NCBI GenBank assembly: GCA_944739405.2
Contig: OX123199.2
Span: 6,003,898 to 6,067,897 of the forward strand
Direction of reading: 5' to 3'
Origin: Euclidia mi
Taxonomy: Eukaryota > Arthropoda > Insecta > Lepidoptera > Erebidae
Length of the DNA stretch: 64,000 bases
Shown here piece by piece: positions 58,501-64,000 of this stretch. Position numbers and translations under genes: made by a program. The stretch's first letter is position 1. Each line of letters starts with the position of its first letter. The notes under the pieces are model-generated. The model had not been told where the DNA came from. It ran no database searches and worked only from the letters and a program-made list of their open reading frames with translations.

Positions 58501-61500
58501 TATATATTATACTACACGCAACGTCTTACTACGTCGACGGATGGATACGTTGTGCCACATTTAATCTTTTGATACTTGTTATATTACTCGCTACGTATCA
58601 TAACGTTGACGTATTAATATGTTGGGCTGCATTTTATCTTTCGTGAAGCGCCACTCTTGTCTATGATGCCGGAGAATCACGTGGCCCCTAAAGATGTTCC
58701 ATGTGGAAAGGCGCCGACCTCGCCTCCAAATCAAGACCTTGAGGACCCATAAGGCAACCCACATCGCGAGGTGCCGCCCTCGCCTCAGAATTCAGACCCC
58801 GAGGACCCTGAAGGTTACCCATAACGCGTGGTCCCGCCCTCACCCCAGAGTCCCGACCCTGAGGACATAGAAAACAACCCACATCGCGAGATGCTGCCCT
58901 CGCCTCGGGATCCCGACCCTGTGAACCTTGAAAGCAACCCACATCACGAGGTGCCGCCCTTGCTTCAGAATCCAGACCGCGAGGACCCTGAAGGTGACTC
59001 ACTTTGCATAGTGCCACCCTCGCCTCAGAATCCAGACCCTGAAGATACCGAAGGCAATTCACACTGCGGGGCACCATCTTCGCCTCAAAATATAGACCCT
59101 GAGAACTCTGACGGTAATCCACATCTCATGAAGCCGCCCTCACTCCAGATTTCAAACCCTAAGGACCCCGAAGGCAACTCATACGGAATGCCGTTCTCAG
59201 ATTCCAGGCTTCGAAGACCTTGAAGGGCAGCCGCATCGTGGGGTGCCACCCTCACCTCAGATAGTAGTCTCTGCGAGCCCCGAAAGCAGCCCACGTCCCG
59301 AGGGGCCGCCTCAGATATCAGATCCTGCGAGCCCTGAAGGTGATCCATTCGTAGAAGCCTCGCCCAAATAGGAACCAGCACGGGAAGAAACAATAGCTGA
59401 AATCCCGTTTTTTTTTAATTTGATGCAGGAATTCAGTTTGAAATTGATTACTTTTCTTTTTTATTACTTTTTCACCACAGCAGCTCAAACATGCCGCTTT
59501 TGCTGCGAGGCAACAGTGAACAAAACGCGATTTTGATTCGAGCGTGAGTAAAAGTAGCTTTTTAATTTTTCAATCTTCAGTGTCACGAATTGACATTGTT
59601 CAGCCATAAATTTGAAACATTCGATTTTTACTGTGCTCTGTCTCTTTCACATGTGCATATAAAAAGGGAGTGAAAAACAAACCCCTTCGAATTCGAAATT
59701 CGATTTTGGAATTCGACCTCAAAGAAAACACCTACGGCAACGCAAAAAAAAAAGATATTTGTAATAAAGAAATTACTTTTTTTTATATGTTATTGTTGAC
59801 ATGTTTAATTTATTATTGGATTTTAATAAAAATAAGTCTAATTAATAGAATAAAATTAGTATTTAACCAATACATTTTTATTTAGAATTACAACAATGAT
59901 GCATTTGAAAAATAAACATTAGGGACGCGGTATTAAAACGCGATTTAAAAAAGTAGCGGGAATAAAAATTTCGCTGATGCTGATACAGTAGGTATAGCGT
60001 AACGTGTTAAATTATATTAATATATTAAATAATCTAAAACATGAGTGAAACTAGCGATGATGAGTGTAATTTAACACCAGAAGAGTTAAATCAACAAGTG
60101 ATTATACAGAATTCAATCTATTCCTGTTCATTTCTATGTCTCCTAAGTAATATGTGTTCTCACTGCTGAGGTGAAAAGTTATGTGTGCTACACGAGAGCA
60201 AAGTTTTTTGCATCTCGTGCTGTTGAGTCCCTCACCACGCTCAGGATTCTAACTTTGATTCACTCGCTACGCTCGTGAATCAATCATAGAATCCTTCGCT
60301 AGCTCGGGACTCAAAATCAGCACTCGAAACAAAAAACAACTTTGCTCTCTTGTTGCACAAATAACTATTCTTTCTTCTCGCTCGCTTTATTTTGTCCATC
60401 TAATACAATGGAATTTCTTTATTAGAACTAAAATAAAACTATTCTTGTTGCTCAAATATGAAAATAATTATTGTATTCTTTATCATACACACTCTATTAT
60501 TTAAATTCAGTATAAAATACGTGATAACTTCCGATTTAAAAGTTTTGTAACTTTGGAGCTTACTTCACTGTACATGTGCGTCGCGGTGCACAGCCCGACT
60601 TACAGTATGGCGGCGCATACTCCAGTTGACGACTATGGACGTTCTGCTTTTGTGAGTAGGTGTCTTTGTATGTGTGAGAAGCACCCACAAAACGCTTAAA
60701 ATGTCGATGCTGTGTGACACTACGAAATCAAGATTTTGATATGTTGTGGCACTGTGACGTCACTATACGAGCATTATATGAGAAACGGACGTTTCCTTAC
60801 GTACTGACTGATAGAGAAATATAAAATTTGACGTATCAATACGTTGTGCGACATCGTATCTCGATTTTTTTACGTATCCATACGTTCTGCACGCGAAAGT
60901 GTTAAGTAGGTAACTAGGTACCTTAGGGAACCTGATTTTAAAGAACTTTTTTATGTTAGGTACCTACCTACACAAGCGCAGGTAGAACTATTCGCGGGCG
61001 AGTGCCTGTAAGGCCTGCAGAAGACTCGAACGCTACATTAGTCAAATGACTAGTGCGACCACGCTGCACAGTGTGTTGTATGATGGTAGGTATCTGTCGC
61101 GGTTACGACTGACACAAAACCACAACCCAGCATAACTAGCCCAGCACCCCATTATCAATCCTAGCATACCTTGGTTATTAGAGCTAGAGCCAACCAATAA
61201 GTTTATAGGTAGTACAGCTTGCTGATTTCAGCATGAACGGACCGGCTCGACCGGGGAGAGTGCTGGAAGATCCTTCACTTATTCCTTCTCCCTCATCATC
61301 CTCCTCCTCCTATTCCTTCTTCTAGACCAAAGGGCGGCAACGCACTCCTCTGGTGTTGCTTGTCTCCTTGAGTGGCGGTAATCACTGACCATCGGAGCCG
61401 AATGCTCATGCATGCTGCTCATTCAATAAAAGAAGTATACCGCTCAAAAATATTAGGTACATACCTGTTTGAAATAGAATAATATAACCAACAATAAAAT

Positions 61501-61506
61501 TTTCAT
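49467..61506 (-). CDS. Uncharacterised secreted glycoprotein, ten exons, complete
   Basis: Ten exons in order: 61506-61465, 56876-56696, 56259-56027, 55560-55434 (or 55430), 54718-54529 (or from 54702), 53249-53120, 52395-52314, 51165-51038, 50389-50299, 49552-49467. Every junction is GT-AG and phases are consistent, giving 429 (or 425) residues. Residues 1-14 (MKILLLVILFYFKQ) are a signal-peptide core. The mature part has eight cysteines (about four pairs), sequons NGT, NLT and NET, a central Tyr/Trp-rich region and a Ser/Asp/Gly-rich tail ending SFDYGKNVK. No transmembrane segment follows the signal, so it is probably extracellular. I do not recognise the family. A polyadenylation signal AATAAA (minus strand) lies about 20 bp after the stop. 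Confidence 0.85.
49588..49680 (-). repeat. catcat-type repeat fragment
   Basis: gtctcactgctgggcattgg, then tgagaatggttagtccgtag, truncated relative of 32515-32725, in an intron of the secreted-protein gene. Confidence 0.5.
49681..50298. other. Intron with one hairpin
   Basis: Contains a perfect 14-bp-arm hairpin at 50018-50051 (cctttattttcact, loop aacatt). Otherwise A+T-rich. Confidence 0.6.
50299..50389 (-). CDS. Secreted-protein gene exon 9 (residues 372-401)
   Basis: Acceptor TTTTTTATCAG, donor GTACGT, 91 nt. It encodes VQPSNFRSDSRDSGSDDIII then GNSHIAAEAA, a Ser/Asp-rich, probably flexible stretch. Confidence 0.85.
50390..51037. other. Intron with a perfect 16-bp hairpin
   Basis: Arms 50944-50959 and 50968-50983 (tacaccgtttgtgacg and complement), 8-base loop taatattg. 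Nothing else recognised in this intron. Confidence 0.7.
51038..51165 (-). CDS. Secreted-protein gene exon 8 (residues 329-371)
   Basis: Acceptor TGACATTTCAG, donor GTAAGG, 128 nt. It encodes GGIWEQLLKANIGPDMNLHY then NLNGIYNRYPGSVLPDIMKN and DGQ. Confidence 0.86.
51166..51756. other. Intron, nothing recognised
   Basis: Contains three atgttacatggatt words near 51660-51720, a small cryptic repeat. Confidence 0.5.
51757..52257. mobile_element. MITE, 500 bp, long inverted ends
   Basis: Inverted ends of about 45 bp with few mismatches, beginning GGTCGTAGCACACATATCAA / TTGATACGTGTGCTACGACC. G+C-rich interior with a 22-bp tandem repeat. No clear duplication. Confidence 0.78.
52004..52080 (+). repeat. 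22-bp tandem repeat, about 3.3 units
   Basis: cgtaagctag(c/g)gtacggag recurs at 52004, 52026, 52048 and 52070, inside the MITE. Confidence 0.8.
52314..52395 (-). CDS. Secreted-protein gene exon 7 (residues 302-328)
   Basis: Acceptor GTCTATTGTAG, donor GTAACT, 82 nt. It encodes LSTYAIYFQAHGEYPWQSNK then PIVSVDK. A 500-bp MITE lies just downstream in the following intron. Confidence 0.85.
52396..53119. other. Intron, nothing recognised
   Basis: No repeat or RNA gene seen; small open frames only. Confidence 0.5.
53120..53249 (-). CDS. Secreted-protein gene exon 6 (residues 258-301)
   Basis: Acceptor ATGTTCTGCAG, donor GTAACT, 130 nt. It encodes YGCNLQISPESLHQDLPFGL, then MDANETAFVGHGGKYWLALY ending YTQ. 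Last cysteine and the NET sequon. Confidence 0.87.
53464..54071 (+). mobile_element. Internally deleted non-LTR retrotransposon (608 bp) with 9-bp duplication
   Basis: 5' end gtgggatctccaccttgtcg is typical of R1-like insect LINE 5' ends; 3' end ggttggtttttagtcagtaa ... aaaaaaaagcac is typical of their tails. ATTCAACTG lies at 53455-53463 and 54072-54080. Open frames (146 and 233 codons) remain but most of both ORFs is absent. R1-clade assignment is by the end sequences only. Confidence 0.75.
54103..54344 (+). mobile_element. Nonautonomous Helitron (242 bp)
   Basis: Starts TCTATACATCTCCTATAC, ends cgcgggtgaaaccgcagaca ACAGCTAG, host A at 54102 and T at 54345. Shorter relative of the 42329 element (ctgtctctctgtctgtttgt block). 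Confidence 0.72.
54529..54718 (-). CDS. Secreted-protein gene exon 5 (residues 195-257)
   Basis: Acceptor TTTTTACAG (or CGCCAG at 54703), donor GTGAGT. It encodes TYCARGESLPKFHYDYICER, then RDIKVKHINLTDPNERFNIR and AEYYKAPYDILKACPDW. Three cysteines, the NLT sequon and strongly basic patches. Confidence 0.85.
54719..55433. other. Intron, nothing recognised
   Basis: Contains a CpG-rich patch ggcctcccttgcgggcaaaa at 54930 and the near-palindrome ggccgcggcc; no exon or repeat assigned. Confidence 0.4.
55434..55560 (-). CDS. Secreted-protein gene exon 4 (residues 153-194)
   Basis: Acceptor GGTGTTTTCAG, phase 0. It encodes GAMYQEGRFSCKVPYLRYPT, then VLGYRYCIDKYAAVNSLDGT. Two cysteines, Tyr-rich. 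The 3' end is ambiguous: donor GTTGGT (end 55434) fits the strong acceptor of the next exon; donor GTATTT (end 55430) requires a weaker acceptor 16 bp inside it. Confidence 0.8.
55561..56026. other. Intron, nothing recognised
   Basis: No feature supported. Confidence 0.5.
56027..56259 (-). CDS. Secreted-protein gene exon 3 (residues 75-152)
   Basis: Acceptor TTCTTACCAG, donor GTAGGC, 233 nt. It encodes PMHEFVYGWQAIVNTMSMKN, then RAGLQRFALAGINGITLVSH and INGTRTYCFGGVSRPPGRR ending VICK. First two cysteines and one NGT sequon. It is the longest exon and would be the best query for a homology search. Confidence 0.88.
56400..56645 (+). repeat. SINE copy, full form
   Basis: gggttcccaccaagaactta, then ttatcgggat-type body on the complement, gcgtttaatatgcctctgcc and a tatgtatgtatg tail. 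The reference form for the copies at 941 and 8552. Confidence 0.78.
56696..56876 (-). CDS. Secreted-protein gene exon 2 (residues 15-74)
   Basis: Acceptor AATACGCAG, donor GTTCGT, 181 nt. It encodes SNGNRGHYNNQSAHEFTTPL, then acidic DEIAPMLPDEGM and a Phe/Asp-rich end FNFLDGDSFGI. No cysteine. It directly follows the signal peptide in phase. Confidence 0.85.
56915..57312 (+). repeat. tRNA-derived SINE, long form (plus)
   Basis: gacggcatagaatacaagtg start, tRNA-like part 57047-57118 with B box GGTTCGATTCC, body gcaataggctcgccccttat and tail atgtatgtatgtatg. Inverted twin of 34134-34565, about 95 percent alike by eye. Confidence 0.82.
57410..57650 (-). repeat. tRNA-derived SINE copy
   Basis: ccttttatccccgaaggagt tail and ctggggatcgaacccgagac head, the same subfamily as 47555-47825. 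Confidence 0.75.
57651..58253. other. Intron, nothing recognised
   Basis: Part of the first intron of the secreted-protein gene; an 82-codon frame at 57838 has no domain. Confidence 0.4.
58671..59375 (+). repeat. 60-bp period coding-like repeat array, about 12 units
   Basis: Units read as a 20-residue repeat of the type PPSPQNPDPEDPEGNPHREV on the plus strand; the longest open part is 58828-59223 (131 codons). Stops at about 58751 and 58821 and a frameshift near 59223 break it. The minus strand is also open (58688-59122) because the period is a multiple of three. Units have diverged, so it is not recent. Confidence 0.85.
60168..60372. mobile_element. MITE inside the piggyBac-type element
   Basis: Inverted ends gtgaaaagttatgtgtgcta / caaataactattc and longer matching blocks around gagagcaaagtt and gactca. 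About 40 bp per arm with mismatches. Confidence 0.6.
60906..61214. other. Intron, nothing recognised
   Basis: First intron of the secreted-protein gene; nothing supported. Confidence 0.45.
61215..61415. repeat. Dispersed lepidopteran repeat, copy 2
   Basis: Begins gctgatttcagcatgaacgg, gccggctcgaccgggga-like block, then gggcggcaacgcactcct; inverted relative of 1785-2070. Confidence 0.6.
61465..61506 (-). CDS. Secreted-protein gene exon 1: signal peptide
   Basis: ATG at 61506-61504 encodes MKILLLVILFYFKQ and ends at donor GTATGT, phase 0. The hydrophobic core of ten residues after one Lys is typical of a signal peptide. A TATATAG run lies about 50 bp upstream on the minus strand. The intron to exon 2 is 4.6 kb and contains the piggyBac-like element. 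Confidence 0.75.
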
Positions 61507-61990
61507 GGTTATCAATGGTTATTTTGTTCGGGCCACAGCCACTGCGGCACTGTTACTATATATGAGTATATACTTACATAGCGTAGTTCTTACTACTACT
61601 AACTAGCTTAATTGGCAAACCAATTTAGTTAGCAATAACAAGCAAGACCCTTAAACAATCAGCGAACAGTATTTTAGATTTTATATGCACTCCCATTTGC
61701 CGAACGAGCGATACGAAATAAGGATATTGTTATTTTATAAATTGAGATGATGTTCTTATGTTTTGCTACACCGTTATAACTAAACTAGGTATTCAATTAA
61801 ATACCTACAACTGCTACTCAAGGTACTACTAATATACTCTTTACTAGGTATTATGAATAATCGCCGTCTATTTACTTTCATACAGTGCACTAAATTCAAG
61901 AATTCAGCGAGCATTTGAAAGTACCCTTTGTACGTTACTTACTTATCGTGTCGATTACAACACTTAAGCATTTGCCCTTGCCTCACATAG

Positions 61991-62098
61991 GACGTGAAGC
62001 GTACATGGAGTGCATGAGAGGAGCCTCCGAACGAGGCGCGACGTAGAAAAGCGAACAAGAGTCCCGACGCCCGGCGCGAGTTGGACACCTGGCACTCG
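61991..62098 (+). other. Possible plus-strand noncoding exon
   Basis: A 108-bp G+C-rich block with acceptor TTGCCTCACATAG and donor GTGAGTCT on the plus strand. All three frames contain stops, so it would be a leader or lncRNA exon divergent from the secreted-protein gene. The evidence is splice signals and composition only. Confidence 0.25.
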
Positions 62099-62169
62099 GT
62101 GAGTCTAGGTGACAAATCCTCACACCACGATGGATCAGTACAATTCTTTGTACGTTGAACTCGTGGTAA

Positions 62170-62342
62170 ATATCTACCCCATAAAATTTTGAAGATGAAC
62201 AGAAGAGTATGAATGAGAAACTTGATGGGAGTGAATGAAGCAAAAGAGGTAGGTATGTCAGGATCGTTGCAAATGGCGTTCCGTAGTCTCTGCCTACCCC
62301 TCCGGGAAACAGGCGTGAGTCTATGTACCTACCTATGTATGT
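62170..62342 (+). repeat. RTE LINE 3'-end fragment
   Basis: Reads MRNLMGVNEAKEV ... SLCLPLRETGVS, matching the NVEEAREV/SLPTRREKA terminus of the RTE copies, with a tatgtatg tail. Confidence 0.6.
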
Positions 62343-63104
62343 TTTCAAGATGTTTTGTCTCCTTCACGTATCACTCTTCATTTCTACAAACTCAACAATG
62401 GAATGCTGTCTACCGTATAGGTACATCGAACATACCTGGAACAAGATGATTTAGGTAGCCTAATTCTTTAAGTAAATTTTTGTTGAGTAACATTTTAGAA
62501 TCTGAGAGCACTACATTTTATGACAAAGCAGTTGAGGTATCTGCCTCCATAAAAGCAATATTATGTTATCAAAATATGATAATAAATGTTACGCGTCAAA
62601 AAATTAATGAGGGTGCACCATTACGACGCACGTAAGTATACGTGCACGTGTGTAACTGTGTATGCATACTCGCGTACTTCCAGAATGCGCGTATCTGCAG
62701 TGTGTCATTTTATTGAGCTTGTTGTTTTGTCAAAAGTACAAGTTTAGACTAGTGTAACCAGCAAGTGTTTTATAAGTATCCAGGCCGTGCATTTCTTGCC
62801 CAGCCAGGAGAGCAGAACAAATCTTTGTGTGATAAGTGATAAATGATGAGCAAGATTATTTAGGTATGTGTCTGGATGTCATTTATTCGTAAATTGTATG
62901 TATTTTACATTATGTTTATTCTTTAGCGGTTGCCATACTTCAAGCTCTTCTTAGCTTGGATCGATTTTAAACTTTCGCGACTTGTATAGGTACATCGTAC
63001 AAAATAAATTAGCGGGTCTTAATCGCGTCCAATTAACTTATTTGAGGTATAAATACCTACTTGTTTCCGACGTTTCGCTCGTCTTGCACCGAGCGTGGTC
63101 ACGA
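62343..63104. other. Unannotated stretch
   Basis: A+T-rich; a word string gtttccgacgtttcgctcgt at 63064 is common in insect repeats and may belong to the next feature. Confidence 0.4.
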
Positions 63105-63397
63105 AGAGACTGATGAGAGCTCAGCGCCGTCTTGTGGAAGTGCGGGTTTCGGCACCTACCCTCACTTAGTCTTTATTTAATTTTAAGTTCACAATGTCGG
63201 TACTCCGACACACTACACTAATGACGTCTACACACTGTTGGGATTTATCACTGCGGCGGTGTTTATATTTGCTGATGACTGGATTCCAAGTTGCCGATAG
63301 TCTATATCTATTCTCCCGGTTGAAATTGTTATATTTCTGAGGGTAGGTGCCGAAACTCGCACTTCCACAAGACGGCGCTGAGCTCTCATCAGTCTCT
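63105..63397. repeat. 60-bp inverted repeat pair
   Basis: Arms 63105-63164 and 63338-63397 match with one mismatch in 60 (agagactgatgagagctcag ...). The 173-bp spacer has no recognised content. Possibly a MITE or two inverted retroposon ends; no duplication seen. Confidence 0.85.
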
Positions 63398-63900
63398 GTT
63401 ATTAGTTTAGATAAGGAAGCAATAAAACACAGCAATTACCGAAACAATTTAATAAAAAACCTTAAAAAAGCTTACAAACCAAATTAAAAAGTTATTTGGC
63501 ACAAAATACAAGATCCTAAATTGAACAAATCAAATAAAAATACAAAACGAGATTCAAAAAAACACTGAGAAAAATAAAGAGAAAATCCATTAATACATTA
63601 CCTACTTATCCACAAAGTTGTTATACATTCGGAAATAATAAAAAGACAACAACCTTACATTAAAGACATTCATATTTCATGAGTTTATGATATCGAGGCA
63701 AACCAATCCATCTAGTGATAAAATGTTCCTTACATGTCTCAAATAAATGTTTACATATTGATATCAAACATAGTATCGTTTGAAAGGAATTATAGGTAAA
63801 TATTTTTCGTGGTAGCTTTCGTTTACGATAAAAATGTAGAGTTTTAGCTTTAGTCTCTCTAGACTAGGAGTGATCGAGAGATCACAGTAATATATTAAAA
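63398..63900. other. Unannotated stretch
   Basis: A-rich sequence on the plus strand; nothing recognised. Confidence 0.4.
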
Positions 63901-64000
63901 CTAGAGGATACCCGCGGCTATGCCTGCACATTTCTTTTATTAACCCGATTTGCGTGGACTAAACTGTGAATCTAAACCATTCTCGAGTCCCCTTGAACCC
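63901..64000 (-). mobile_element. Helitron derivative, cut by window edge
   Basis: CTAG complement at 63901-63904 and ggatacccgcggctatgcct, the terminal hairpin region of the same type as the 207-bp copies; the rest is off-window. Confidence 0.6.

Larger units (their letters stand above)
58258..60901. mobile_element. piggyBac-type element, 2.64 kb, coding part decayed
   Basis: Ends CACATTCGCGCGCGG / CTGCACGCGAAAGTG (12 of 15 matching when inverted), TTAA on both sides (58254-58257 and 60902-60905). Subterminal regions repeat acgtcgacgtatg(g)tgacgttc-like words. A short exon-like frame at 60043 reads MSETSDDECNLTPEELNQQV. No transposase core is recognisable. Confidence 0.7.

Noticed and set aside
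58688..59122. 144-codon minus-strand frame of 20-residue repeats
   Set aside because: A 60-bp period keeps both strands open; the plus strand is only slightly better, so neither is claimed as a gene.
63105..63180. Hammerhead ribozyme, as found in some retroelements
   Set aside because: CTGATGAG is present, but I found no properly spaced GAAA with flanking stems.

Overview
The window is animal nuclear DNA, most likely from a moth or butterfly. The reasons are genes with many short exons and consensus GT-AG introns, an insect NDR kinase, tRNA-derived SINEs ending in catacatac/tatgtatg tails, 5'-TC...CTAG-3' Helitron derivatives, and the gggttccgtacc and catcatcagcctttaacag repeats that fill lepidopteran genomes. 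I see no bacterial, viral or CRISPR features.

Two protein-coding genes are supported, both on the minus strand. The left gene is tricornered (NDR/STK38 kinase). Seven coding exons between 313 and 9858 carry about 366 of roughly 460 residues, and the C-terminal exons lie left of base 1. Candidate 5'UTR exons lie far upstream at 33764-33844 and 40467, with a possible alternative first exon ending at 24503. If these are right, the trc transcription unit spans 40 kb and most of the transposon-rich middle of the window is its first introns. The right gene has ten exons between 61506 and 49467. They splice in phase into a 425 to 429 residue protein with a signal peptide, eight cysteines and three N-glycosylation sequons, and I cannot assign it to a known family.

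Everything else is mobile DNA, and several insertions can be ordered because their target duplications survive. At 16838-24089 an RTE LINE fragment (11-bp duplication) is split by a 6.8-kb PIF/Harbinger transposon (3-bp duplication CTG). That transposon holds two head-to-head P-superfamily elements with THAP exons, each with a perfect 8-bp duplication, plus a SINE-like repeat and a Helitron fragment. At 42913-47913 a decayed Helitron encoding a Pif1-type helicase is interrupted by an RTE LINE (11-bp duplication) and by a second repeat (8-bp duplication); removing both rejoins the helicase reading frame. At 58258-60901 lies a piggyBac-type element flanked by TTAA that carries a 60-bp period coding-like repeat array.

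Many MITEs are scattered between: piggyBac-type at 1020, hAT-type at 31693, 3-bp-duplication types at 4512, 14394 and 28124, and untyped ones at 13138 and 51757. There are also six copies of a 207-bp Helitron derivative, about fifteen SINE copies, an internally deleted LINE with a 9-bp duplication (53464), several tandem repeats and perfect hairpins. Stretches with nothing recognisable are listed as such.
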